Source of the DNA: Plantago ovata
Taxonomy: Eukaryota; Streptophyta; Magnoliopsida; Lamiales; Plantaginaceae
NCBI GenBank assembly: GCA_028274465.1
Contig: CM051455.1
Location: 91,086,365-91,150,364 of the forward strand
Direction of reading: 5' to 3'
DNA length: 64,000 nucleotides
Shown here piece after piece: positions 34,295-44,353 of the stretch. Every line of letters starts with the position of its first letter. The first letter of the stretch is position 1. The notes under the pieces were generated by a model, which did not search any database, was not told where the DNA came from, and worked only from the letters and a program-made list of their open reading frames with translations. The translations under genes and the position numbers were made by a program.

Positions 34295-35089
34295 TGTAAC
34301 GCCCCAGATTTCAGAGGCTTAAAAGGGTTGAGAACGCTACTCATACCAACAAGGTGCACCTTTCTTTTCGGGAATCCACCTATAAGAACTTCAGAGTTAA
34401 GCGTGCTTGCTCTAGAGAAATTTTAGGATGGGTGACCCACTGGGAAGTTCCCGGTGCGCGCACGAATGAGGACAAAGTGCGCGGTTTAGAACCCGTGTTG
34501 GTCTGTGGGGCCAGCATCTCACCCCGGAGAGCGCCCATGAGTAACCTTGCCGGCCCGTTGGGCTGGATCTCGGCCCGTTAGTGGGCCGGGTCGTTACAAG
34601 TGGTATCAGAGCGGGACTATCCGGAACTGCAGGAGCTAAGTGCCATACGGGGCAAAGTGCTACACTGTATGGGCGGTGGGAGCCACCTCTTGAACCCGTA
34701 GGGGCCACCTCTAGAGTCCTGCACGGATGGTTGGTCTCAGGGACAGCGCGCAACGAGGACGTTGTGCAATTTAAGAGGGGGTGATTGTAACGCCCCAGAT
34801 TTCAGAGGCTTAAAAGGGTTGAGAACGCTACTCATACCAACAAGGTGCACCTTTCTTTTCGGGAATCCACCTATAAGAACTTCAGAGTTAAGCGTGCTTG
34901 CTCTGGAGCAATTCTAGGATGGGTGACCCACTGGGAAGTTCCCGGTGCGCGCACGAGTGAGGACAAAGTGCGCGGTTTAGAACCCGTGTTGGTTTGTGGG
35001 GCCAGCATATCACCCCGGAGAGCGCCCATGAGTAACCTTGCCGGCCCGTTGGGCTGGGTCTCGGCCCGTTAGTGGGCCGGGTCGTTACA
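34295..35089 (+). mobile_element. Cassandra TRIM (5S-rRNA-bearing miniature LTR element) in element E gag
   Basis: 795 bp: two 304-bp LTRs (34295-34598 and 34786-35089, 7 differences) starting TGTAACGCCCC and ending GTCGTTACA. The 187-bp internal region holds the primer site TGGTATCAGAGC (34601-34612, tRNA-iMet) and a purine tract TTAAGAGGGGGTGAT just before 34786. TSD AGTAA (34290-34294 and 35090-35094). The LTRs carry 5S rRNA-like sequence. No protein is encoded; it must use enzymes of other elements. It is antisense to element E and splits its gag at a Thr-Cys codon junction. Size, PBS, LTR structure and 5S content all match the known Cassandra family. Confidence 0.93.
34340..34455 (+). 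other. 5S-rRNA-like segment in Cassandra LTR 1 (pol III A and C boxes)
   Basis: ATACCAACAAGGTGCACC resembles the 5' third of plant 5S rRNA. AGTTAAGCGTGCTTG (34395-34409) is the 5S A-box region and TAGGATGGGTGACCCACTGG (34424-34443) the C-box region, followed by GAAGTTCCCGGTG. The spacing is as in 5S genes. The second LTR has the same at +491 (A box 34886-34900, C box from 34915). The segment between the boxes has diverged (CTCTAGAGAAATTT), so it is not a working 5S gene copy as such. Confidence 0.9.
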
Positions 35090-35551
35090 AGTAATTAGTT
35101 CATGTTCGCTCAACCGATGATGTGGGCATTCGCCCTTGTAGAGCTCAAATCTCTCTAGAGCATCGCTGAACCTTTCTCCCTTCCGCTGAGCGAATTCAAT
35201 TATCCGCTTCTTGAGCTCTTCATTTTCCCTAGGCGAAAGGAACCGATCAAGAAAGGCGTCTACCACATCTTGCCAACTCCTCAGTGATCCCCCAGGCAAA
35301 GATCTCAACCATTCCTTGGGTTTCCCAGTAAGAGCACATGGAAACAACCGACGCAAGAGCTGATCATCATTAAAATCACGTGGTGGTAATAATGCATTCT
35401 CACAAGGCGAATCTCGGAAGGTAGCTATGCTATAGAGAATTTCATCAGTGACCTCATATAACCTAGCCTCCGGTTCAAGATAAATTGCCGGCTCTTTCCT
35501 TATTGCCTCATACCGGACTTTGAAAGTTTCGTTCAAGCAAACTTCTTCCAT
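35069..35551 (-). pseudogene. gag: Element E gag N-terminal part
   Basis: Starts with ATG at 35551 (MEEVCLNETFKV). It contains the retrotransposon gag core (LLRRLFPCALTGKPKEWLRS, SWQDVVDAFLDRFLSPREN, FELYKGECPHHRL) that corresponds to residues 70-160 of element F gag. It is interrupted at 35089 by Cassandra; the last codons of this frame belong to the TRIM. The rest of gag lies at 34289 and below. Confidence 0.9.
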
Positions 35552-35701
35552 ACCTGTTCAACAACAAAGCCTCCAACTAACTGTAAGTTTCCGTTAGTTT
35601 CGCAAAACTTCCACACAATTCAATCAAGAAAGAAATAAGGGGTGGGAAAGAGATGTTGGCTGAAAAAACCAAAACAAAAACACCAACCAAAGGAGTTAAG
35701 T
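35552..35701 (-). other. Element E untranslated leader
   Basis: 150 bp between gag start and primer site, no coding capacity seen. Confidence 0.7.
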
Positions 35702-35718
35702 CCCCGGCAACGGCGCCA
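35702..35718 (-). other. Element E primer-binding site (tRNA-Asp)
   Basis: The + strand CCCCGGCAACGGCGCCA is identical to the 3' end of plant tRNA-Asp(GTC), so the minus strand carries a perfect 17-nt primer site three bases from the 5' LTR. tRNA-Asp priming is typical of Athila elements. Confidence 0.95.
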
Positions 35719-35721
35719 AAT

Positions 35722-37125
35722 TGATGATGTCGTTTTTCACCAATAAAATTTGTTTAAACGCCTAAGAACACTTATCACTACACAAACTAGAGTGCAATGG
35801 CATGTTGTTCCCGAGTGTCGTTCTCTCGGGACCTAACGTGGCTTTGCTTGAGGTTTTTGCAAGTATTTTCAGTCAACGAGTTCAAATGTTTAGAGAATCG
35901 TTTCCTTTGAACAATAGCAACAAGAAATCAGATTGTTGTAAACAAGTTTGGAAAACGGTTGGTGGTAGAAATCAAATACACATGCATGGGTTACGTATAT
36001 GCTCACAAGTTCAGTGCGTAGAACCTTCGATCAAGTCTGCTAAGCAACTCGTCTAGGCAAATTTAAGACACACATCATGAAAGATCACTATCAATACTTT
36101 AGAGGTGCTTGTCACCAACACCATTTATCTAGCATGCTGCAAATCTCTAACATACAATCCTATAGATTTCATTGACCAAGAGTTTGTCACTATACTCAAT
36201 TCGAATATATTTTATAGGCAACTATGAATCATATGAAGGGATTTGCAGCAAGATTGAATCACAATCTCATGTAAGCACAAACATAACCCATAGCATGCAT
36301 ATTCTACATTCTACCACCAACACAAAAGATTTAGCTACTCATATTCATCAACATAGACATCAATTCATATGAATAATAATCAGAATACATCATATCAAAC
36401 TACAAGACAAGAGAGTGATACAAGTTACCACCAAAGCTGTCACTAATCGGTGGAAATCAAAGAAAACCTCTCCGTAGATGATTACAAAGGATGAATCCCA
36501 ATCAAAACCTTGAATCCCAAACTAAAATACAAAGTAATCTGAATATTCTCTGAGTTTTGGGGCTTAGGAGCTCTCCAAAACCAAGTTACAGTTCAAAAGA
36601 TATTCAAAAAAATGATCAAAGATCAGATCTAAGAAGGAAAATCCAAAAACGTAATTGCTGCCAAGCGGACCGCTTGGAGAAGCCAAGCGGAGCGCTTGGC
36701 AAGCGAAGCGCTTCGGGCACTCCAAGCGCTTCACTTGGCTTCTGTGCCAAAGCTCCTGGAAATTGAAGCGGAGCGCTTCACTATTCCAGGCGCTTAGCTT
36801 GGCTCCTGGGCAGATTTTTGTCTTCAAACTCAATCTTTTTGCCCTCGCATGGCCCTCGGGTGCCTTGGACTCATCCTTCTCGATGCTTATTGATGCTCAA
36901 ACACTTACGAACAATCCACGGAGATTGGGGAACTTCAACGGGGCCATCTTTTCCATCAAAAAGGCTCGTTTTAGCTCCAAAAACGCCGTTTCGTACCTAA
37001 GTGCCTGAAAATGCAGAAAACACAAAACGTGACACAATTCTACAAAACTAACCAAAAAACAAGGCTAGAAGATAGCAAAAGAAGGTGAAAAAGACAAGAT
37101 GAACGCGTCAAAAATACGTTCATCA
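35722..37125 (-). repeat. Element E 5' LTR (right)
   Basis: 1404 bp, nearly identical to 25996-27399. Palindrome array at about 36661-36812. Confidence 0.94.
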
Positions 37126-37130
37126 CTACC

Positions 37131-39048
37131 TAATCACAACCTAATCGACCGGTCACACAGAAACAGAACATATACAGAACAACAGATACAAATAATTAAC
37201 ACCGAGAGGTGTTCCTGCAGAAAGGTCAGTCCAGAGCAGAGTAGCAATAAACAGAAATGTAAAAGTCATACTTAGGACTTATACTTTTACGCGGAAGCAT
37301 ACAGTAAAACAGTATAAGCAATAGTACACGTTGTCACATATCCTTCCAGTTTTTCGCAAATAATATGTTTAGGGGTGAACACTCACCTTAACTTGCGAGC
37401 AAAGACCTTCAACGAGTAACGAGCTTTTACGGGTTAACGAACAAAGGAGAACCTAACAAGAAAGTACTAAACATACTTTAGAAGTCGAACGGACGGAAGG
37501 AAAAAGGTTGAAAAAGGAATGGTAAAGACGGGGTTCGAACACGGGACCTCTAAGTTAGTCAAGCAAGAACCTAACCAACTAGGCTAGCAAGTTAAGTCAA
37601 TACTAACTTACAAAAACAGAAACTAAGTTTGAAACATTTTCAGAAACTCTTTCGGTTTTCAGATTCTGGAAATTACCAAAACACCCTCAGTGGTAAATTG
37701 CAAAATAACCCTTTCTAAAAAACAGACAGTACAAACAAACCAAAAGTTTTCCAAATACTTAACAGTCCTCACAGCATAAAAAGGTTTACGAGAAAAGCTT
37801 ACTGTCAGTCAACTACGATCAAAGGTAAAACTGCAAAAAGGTCCTTTAGGTTTTTAGGTTTCCCAAATCAGTCCACAAAATTACAAAACAGTAACAACAA
37901 GGTCCAAAAGTCCTTTCGAGGTCAATCAGGAAAATAAAGTCAACCTACGAGGTCAATAAATTCACAAGTCCAGCAAACAGTAACTACAATCTAACAACCT
38001 AAGTCCCGGTTCTCGGTTCGAATCAAATAACAAGGTCAGATCGATCAAGGTAAAATAGTCCAAGGTAAAAGTCCAAACAAAATACGAGAATATGAGTTTC
38101 GAATCAAGAGCAGCAGTAAAGGAACGAGATTTACCTTCGAATCGAAAAAAAAGGTTGAACAATCTGCAATTGAATAAATCGAAAGGAAAAAAAAAAGAAT
38201 TAAATAAGATTCGAATCGAATTCATAATCAAAATCGAATTCGAAACCGAAGGATAAAAGGAACCGAGATCTCTTACCGATCGAAACAGAAAAGACCGGCG
38301 GCGGACGAGATCGGAGCGGCGAGAGACAGACGGACAGCGACGCGATCGATCGGACTGATCGATCGAACTGATCGGCGCGCGGCGGAGTAAACGGCGGCGA
38401 CAGACAGAACCACAGCGCGACGAGCAACAGACAGGATGGAGTGGATCGATCGATCGAACAAGCAATAGAGATCGCGGTGCGGCGGCGAAACAGGGCGGAC
38501 GGAAAGGCGGCAAGGCGCGCGGATCGGTACGGCGGCGCTGGACGGGACAGACGGAACGATCGGATCGATCGAATGGATCGATCGGCGGACGGCGGAAGCT
38601 TGCGGCGGCGGAGCGCGAAACGGACGACGACGACGGAGCATACGGCGGCGGTGGAAACTCACGGCAGCAGCAAAGATCAACTCTCTTTTCTCTCTTTCTT
38701 CTTTCTTTTCTATTCTTTCTGTTCTTTCTCTCTAACTTGATTCACGGCTGAAGAGAATGGGGGGCTGGAAGACATTCTGACTAGGGTTAGGGTTTAGTCA
38801 AATAATGAGCCGGTCAAACAGGCTTTTGACTGGGTTAGGAAATTGGGGCAAACGAAAGAGCTAAACAGATCGGAAAGTCCAGCTCGATCCAAACGAAACG
38901 AAACGAACTAGCTTACGCGAAAATAATTAAATAATTATCGAATAAATAATTTACTCTGATAATTAATTAACTAAAATAAATAATTAAATAATAAAATAAT
39001 AATTAAATAAATAATTAAATAATTAAAAAAAAAAGACGGGGTGTTACA
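37131..39048 (-). repeat. Element D 5' LTR, second part
   Basis: Resumes after element E at the base following CTACC and matches 17804-19724 to the end GTGTTACA. The tRNA-like boxes are at 37532-37540 (B) and 37575-37586 (A), minus strand. Frames such as 37962-38513 are compositional. Confidence 0.93.
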
Positions 39049-39053
39049 GCTTT

Positions 39054-39264
39054 CATGTGAAACTACCTTGAAAGATAAATTTCACCAATCAATTGCTTTT
39101 GGTCAACTTTATTCATTTTTCTGATTTTGCAAATTATATATGCTTACTGTTTGATTACTTCAAGTATAATTTGCATTCCTCAACTGATTTATTCAATATC
39201 ATAAACTTATAAAAAGTTGTAATTAATTTAGCCATGGATTGCGAACATCAAAAAGGAGGAAATT
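39054..39264 (+). other. Element A 3' UTR, second part, and polypurine tract
   Basis: AT-rich non-coding sequence resuming after element D. AAAAAGGAGGAAAT (39250-39263) is a purine tract immediately before the LTR, as expected for the plus-strand primer of a copia element. Confidence 0.8.
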
Positions 39265-40780
39265 TGTTAGGAAACTTGTAATTTTAATTTTGATGAGCAA
39301 TTAACCATGCTAAATTAAGTAAAGTCCAGTAACTAGTACGCTTAAGGTCCATAGGAATTTATAATTTTAAGGACATTGTAAAAGAGGAACGTTCGCTGTA
39401 AGACTTAGTGTAGGTACTAGTTAGGTTCTTAAGCTTGCTGATGATGTACTTTGTTTTTACAAACAAACTATTGAAGACCTAGAACCACTCAGAAAGTGGA
39501 AAATTCGAAGACTGAAGACTTAGAAGAATTCTGAGTAAGGTATCTACAAAGGCACATGTTACTTCAGAAAGTGAGAATTTCAGCAACAGCTTGCATAAGT
39601 GGAAATCTATATGACAGGGTAGGTTATGCTTGCTGAAACTGGGACTGATCATTTGCTAACAACATATGTACCCTCCTTGCTGAAGAGTACTTGCATTTTG
39701 GCTCCAACCTTCATATTTGAATTTGATTCAAACGAACATTAAATGCGAATTTAGCACGCAAAGAACATGAAGACAAAAGACAAATGAAGAGCGCTACTGA
39801 AAGTACAAAAGAAAGATAGTGACATCTTAAGGTACAAGCCTCAGAATTTGAAATTCAAACGGCTCCCTTGAGACACCATAAATAGAAGACCTTAGGTTGA
39901 GTAGAAGGGGGTGTCAACAACGTGATCAAACTCTCACTTGTGCTTTAAACACTTAAATCCTTCTCTACTCTTTACTGCCTATTGATTTGTTCCAAGACTT
40001 AAGCTTGAAACAAAAGCTACTTGTGAAGAAGTAGAACATTGAAAGCTAAGAAATTAGTTAAGTGTTCTTTCTTTTAAACAAGAACAAGTCTTGACACTAG
40101 AAACAACAAACTTGTTTACTGCAAAGTATTACAAGTTGTGTTTCTTTAGATTACTTGTTATAGCTGCAAAGTTATATTCAAGAAATCTCATCCCAAACCT
40201 CTCTAACTGATAAAATACCCTTATTCAGGCGTGAAATTCAAGGGGAATTAATCAAGCATAGTTTTGCTGATTAAGTGTCCCAATTTTTGTGGAGAACAAG
40301 GTTTAGTTCTCTAGTTTAGGTTGGAAACAAGGCAAGTGTGCTTTGGTTTCTAAGAATCATTAGTGATAGGATTTGTAAGGAACCTCATATCTTATCATAG
40401 TGGATTCAGTCCTAGAAAGGACAAAGTGGATTAGTTGAGAGATTACGCCACTCTCAGATACCACTATAAAAGTGTTTGTATGATTTACATTCCTGCACTC
40501 ATTTTTCAGCAAGCTACATTGTTTTACACTGTCATTCTGTTTACTTGCTGAAACTAGTTTTCTGACAATAGCACTATTTTAAAAGACTTCCGCACTCTGT
40601 TCTTAAGTATTAGTTAACTCATTACTGAAAATTAATAAGCACTTGCTGAGAAAAGTTAAGTACCAGCAAACTCATTACTGAAAAGTATTAAGTACATGGT
40701 GAGAAAGTTTTAAATGACGAAAAATTTTAAAAGACTATTCACCCCCCCTAGTCTATTCCTGTTGTATAAAGGGACCAACA
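39265..40780 (+). repeat. Element A 3' LTR
   Basis: About 1516 bp from TGTTAGGAAACTTG to GGGACCAACA (TGTTAG/CCAACA, an imperfect terminal inverted repeat). A TATA-like CATAAATAG lies near 39888. The end TTCACCCCCCCTAGTCTATT is characteristic of SIRE/Maximus-type LTRs. The 5' LTR is not in the window, so boundaries rest on PPT position and terminal motifs. The next five bases, TCCTT, would be the expected TSD. Confidence 0.7.
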
Positions 40781-42337
40781 TCCTTGTGGAAGGGTAATTC
40801 CTACTTCTTCCTAAGTTCGCAGTGGATCGTCAGTTTAAGCTATTCTAGTTCTTCTTCATGTAGTGTTCCTCTTGGATTGGTAGTGAACCTTCTTGTAGCT
40901 TCCTCGTACCTGAAATATACTCGAGGGGGGGGGGGTTAGTGTCTCTTGCCCGGTCTGTAAGATATCAGACCGGAGTGACGACTTTACATGTAGGGAGTTG
41001 TGAGGCTTCCCTAGTACGAGTAGTAAATGTGGTGGGTGAGTGGTAGGTGAGAGGTGTTAATGCTTACCCGCTGGGTAATGAATGAGTCCTTTATATATTC
41101 GTAGACTTTTAATGTCAACCATTGTAGGATCGTGACAAGTGTCCGGACGGGATTGAAGCCTCCTTAGGCCCAAGCCCATTAAGGAGGTCCATGGGCCTTG
41201 GCCCAAACATCTTGGCTAGGGTTGAGAGGGCAGCATGGTCATTTCGGGACCCACTTAGTAATCTGGAGGACGGGCCCCACTGGGAGCGACAATGGGTGGT
41301 CGCCCAGGTGTCCTCGTGCCTTCCTCTTACGTTGGTGGTCCGAGTAGTGCTCTGCCTAGTTTCTCTCAGGGAGTGTTACCTTGACGTAAGGCCTCCTCGA
41401 GCCCAATAGATGCTTTGTCCTTGTGATGAGCTTATTTTGAGGGTTGGCCTCTTAGTGATGGTCGGATCCTATGTTGGTCGAACCACACCTTAGTGAAATA
41501 CTTGGGTGTGGTCGCGCCCCTTGAGGGACGGCCTATGATGCTTTGTCGCACTCTTAGACCGCTCCAGTTCGTACATGCGGACTGGACATATTTCAACACT
41601 AACATATGTCCCCCTAGTTTCCAAGTATCTTTGTAGAAGATAGTTGATGAACTATGTTGAAGTAGAGGTCGAGCAGAGCCTCGACTAGTAGTGGGCGAAA
41701 AAAGATTTCCGTATTCGCACCTTGGTATCTTTCCCTCCTCCTATCTCTCCCTCCCCCCCCCCCTTTTTATAGGGTGTGAGCAGACGTTGCTCGGACCTTA
41801 TGGAAAGAGGTATGTTTGCTGGGCAGAGATCGGATACGGGTAAGTATCCCTTGGTGGAATGGAATGACTTCTTGCTGCTTTTTCCTTTGCAAATTATCTC
41901 GGGGAGAGATAATTTTGAGAGTGGAGTGGAACGACTTCTTGCCGCTTTTTTCTTTGCAAATTATCTCGAGGAGAGATAATTTTGAGAGTGGAGTGGAATG
42001 ACTTCTTGCCGCTTTTTTCTTTGCAAATTATCTCGAGGAGAGATAATTTTGAGAGCGGCTCCTCGATCCCGTGAGGCGGATCCTTCGAATTTTTCTCCTC
42101 GGGCAGATGATTGCTCATCGCTCCATTTCTTGACCTAGTGACATGGTCCTCGCTCCGCGGATTATCTGGTGTGGCTAGGTAATCCGCGATTACCCAGGAA
42201 GGTGTCTCAGAGCGGGAGCGTGGAGGGAAAACCCGTAAAATCGCCAGGCGACTGTGATCTGGACCGTTGATAGTGGCCACGTGTTCGGTCCGGATGGAGC
42301 GAGGGTATGCGACGGTTCGTATTCCCGAGATACACTT
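40781..42337 (+). other. Upstream region of gene G: G-run, hairpin, 67-bp tandem repeats, no gene seen
   Basis: A run of G's (about 40925-40935) and a perfect 8-bp hairpin CCGGTCTG/CAGACCGG (40950-40973) lie at the left. A C-run (about 41752-41763) precedes TTTTTATAGGG. Tandem repeats follow at 41861-42055. The frame 41191-41409 has no recognisable features. The region could be the promoter of gene G or part of an unrecognised element. Confidence 0.5.
41861..42055 (+). repeat. 67-bp tandem repeat, about 2.9 copies, each with a 19-bp palindrome
   Basis: Units start at 41861, 41928 and 41995 (GGAATGACTTCTTGC-type). Copies 2 and 3 contain TTATCTCGAGGAGAGATAA, a stem of TTATCTC/GAGATAA. Copies 2 and 3 are more alike than copy 1. 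Lies about 280 bp upstream of the gene G TATA box. Confidence 0.9.
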
Positions 42338-42348
42338 CTATAAATAGG
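42338..42348 (+). promoter_or_regulatory. TATA box of gene G
   Basis: CTATAAATAGG, a textbook plant TATA box. Transcription would start about 30 bp on, near CATTGCACAC (about 42361), before a short leader exon and intron. Confidence 0.7.
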
Positions 42349-42369
42349 CCGATACTTAGTCATTGCACA

Positions 42370-44353
42370 CTTTTCGCAACCTAAACATTCAGAGCAAATA
42401 GAGAGAGCGAGGAGCGTATTTCAAGTGATCGACGAGCAAGGTGATCGATACAAGCGGAGCGCGAGGAGCCAATTCTGTCGTCCAGAACCCGATTTTCAGG
42501 CGAAATTCCAACTTTTCCGGCTTTCTTTCCGGCTTCCAACCTTTACCAACTTAACAATAAGTAAGTTTTCGATCACTTGCCTTTTGATTACTTCCCTTTT
42601 TGCTTGAATTCGCTTCTTTTGCTTTCGGTTTTTCCTTTTACATTTCTTCCCGTTGTGGTCGCCTGAATTTCTGCCGGTGGGCGGCGGCCTTTTAACGGCC
42701 TTGGACTTAAAAAACACTGAATTGACCTGTAAAACTTGATTCCACTGTAATGGTATGTCTTGGTAGACTTTCATGGTCGTAGTTGTAGAAATCCCCCTTT
42801 TTTACGCCTTTTTACTTTAGTGTAAACCCTTGTTGCCTCCTCCTTAGGATATGACCGTAGAAGTAACTGTAACTTCTTGTTTAGAGTGGTTGGTCACTCG
42901 TTTTGCTCCTCGATTTATTTGTAAGCATGCTCACTCTTGCCTGCTTATATACTTGTTCGTATGCTCGCCTGCTCGTTCTTGCTTGTTTCGAGCGGTTGGT
43001 CGCTCCATAGACTAGCTTCTTTAATTGCTTTCCCATTTTTGAGATTTTTCTCCGTTCGGGAGGCCGAACTTAATGAACATACCTAAAAGGACCTCTCAGA
43101 CTATCACAAACCATCCTAATTTCTTCTTTGCCTACCTTTAGGATGTCCGAGAGGAGCGACGACAGTCAGAACCACTCGGCCGCAGGAGAGTATGGGAGCG
43201 ACCATACTACGTCGCCTGATACGTCAGATGTATCGGCGACCTTCCTCGATGATACAATGGAGCAAACAATTGGTGCCGAGGAGCCCCATGTTGAACACGG
43301 CGGCGAGGAGGAATCTGAGGGCCAAGAAGGCGATGATGCCAACGCCGGCGAGGAGGGTGATGATACTGAGAGCGAGGAGGAGGTAGACTTGTATCAGTTA
43401 GTGACCCGCAAGAGTCGTCGTACGAAGACGACGACTTCATCGATGATAGAACCGAAGAGGAAGGCGGTCCCTCAAATCATGGGGTGTCCGCGGAGCTGAT
43501 CACCCGAGCCGCCCAAGTACATGGCCGCAATTATGGGGCGGTAAACGTGGTCCCTCCTTCTGAGATTAGGATCGAGTAAATGGACGATACTGAGAGGCCT
43601 GACTTGACTTTGTCTCTTTATGAGGAGGGAGATCACTCGGTTCAACGAGGAAAGGGCTCTATTCCTGTGCAAATCGTCGATAGCGACGACACTGATGAGG
43701 AGAGCGATGAGGACGATGACGCTACCTCTCCTCGAACTAGTCCACCGCCGAAGAGGGTTAGGTTCCCTCCTCAAACTATTCGGAGGGCTATAATTACAGA
43801 TGAAGAGGAGGATGTTCCCTTGGCCATCATGGATGTAAATAGGGATGAAGCTGGTCCGAGCACCGTGTCTCCTTCCGTCTTGGAGATGCGAAGACAAGCT
43901 ATCCGAGACGCGGACCGGTTCTCGCACGAGGAGGAGACCAGCTATCACGCGATCGATCCTTGTACAATAGACTTCTCATTTCCAAGTGAGACTCGAGCAC
44001 CCAATCCGCTCGAGGAGCAAGAGTACAACATTCGCCTTGCACAGCGAGCAGCTGATGCTGAGAAGGCAAAAGCCGGAGAGGCTAAGAGAGCGAGCAAGCG
44101 TTCTCGCTCTGACAAGAGTAAGAAGGCCAAAGTTGTTAAAGAGCCAGAGCCTGAGCCTAAGTCCAGTAAGGCTGCTCAGAACAAGTTCACAAAAAGTGCT
44201 CGAACCGTGGACGTCCCCGATCCTGAGGGTGAGAAGAACGAGGATGGTATCATCCGGACCACGGCTTCAACTGTTAAAGTCGAGGAGGTCGCTACTCTAC
44301 GATGGAAGTATTCCCTTCCTGAGAGTAAATTCGACATCCTCGTGCCCAGGGAC
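42370..44353 (+). pseudogene. Gene G, 5' part: leader exon, leader intron 42561-43141, first coding exon (broken)
   Basis: The leader exon ends AATAA/GTAAGT (donor 42561). The intron of 581 bp ends CTACCTTTAG (43141). The first ATG after the acceptor is 43143 (MSERSDDSQN), so the longer frame starting at 43128 includes intron sequence. The N-terminus is very acidic (EEESEGQEGDD, EEGDDTESEEEVD). A one-base frame change near 43400 and an in-frame TAA at 43577-43579 break it. The frame 43580-44353 is open, with acidic and basic low-complexity parts (RASKRSRSDKSKKAK). It ends exactly at element F (TSD GGGAC 44349-44353) and continues at 53815. The product is related to the proteins annotated as putative gypsy-type transposon (Transposase_28). 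Confidence 0.6.

Larger units (their letters stand above)
25996..37125 (-). mobile_element. Element E: Athila-like Ty3/gypsy element, minus strand, with Cassandra TRIM in gag
   Basis: 11130 bp including the TRIM. Ends TGATGATGTCG...ACGTTCATCA, TSD CTACC (25991-25995 and 37126-37130). Both LTRs are 1404 bp and nearly identical (about 2% different by eye). The primer site is complementary to tRNA-Asp. gag-pol has several lesions but the RT-RNase H-integrase part (29307-32234) is one open frame of 975 aa. Confidence 0.95.
17140..39048 (-). mobile_element. Element D: Tekay(Del)-like Ty3/gypsy chromovirus, minus strand, carrying element E in its 5' LTR
   Basis: Ends TGTAACGG...GTGTTACA with TSD GCTTT (17135-17139 and 39049-39053). 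The internal order on the minus strand is PBS (tRNA-iMet), leader ORF, gag, protease, RT, RNase H, integrase with chromodomain, PPT. The two LTRs are 2585 bp and, after removing element E and its TSD, 2580 bp. They differ by a few percent by eye. Element E lies at 25996-37125 inside the right-hand (5') LTR. Confidence 0.93.
1..40780 (+). mobile_element. Element A: SIRE/Maximus-like Ty1/copia element, 5' end outside window, split by four direct insertions
   Basis: Order on the + strand is protease remnant, GAG-pre-integrase, integrase, reverse transcriptase and RNase H (copia order, integrase before RT). A long accessory frame, a polypurine tract (39250-39263) and an LTR ending in a C-rich stretch plus CCAACA follow. 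An extra ORF between pol and the 3' LTR is known for the SIRE/Maximus lineage, which is why I place it there. The 5' LTR, primer site and gag lie left of the window. Direct insertions at 2803-4093, 6748-11728, 11918-13176 and 17140-39048 each carry matching 5-bp target duplications, so A is the oldest layer. Lineage assignment is inferred from gene order and 3'-end character and is not proven by phylogeny. Confidence 0.75.

Noticed and set aside
34340..34455. A genuine 5S rRNA gene
   Set aside because: The flanks and middle differ strongly from 5S, the unit is duplicated in two LTRs and bounded by TRIM features; this is Cassandra.
41191..41409. 72-aa frame upstream of gene G
   Set aside because: No recognisable features, no promoter or splice context, and composition like the surrounding non-coding sequence.
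43128..43142. ATG at 43128 as the start of gene G
   Set aside because: It lies inside the leader intron ahead of the acceptor CTACCTTTAG; the first exonic ATG is 43143.
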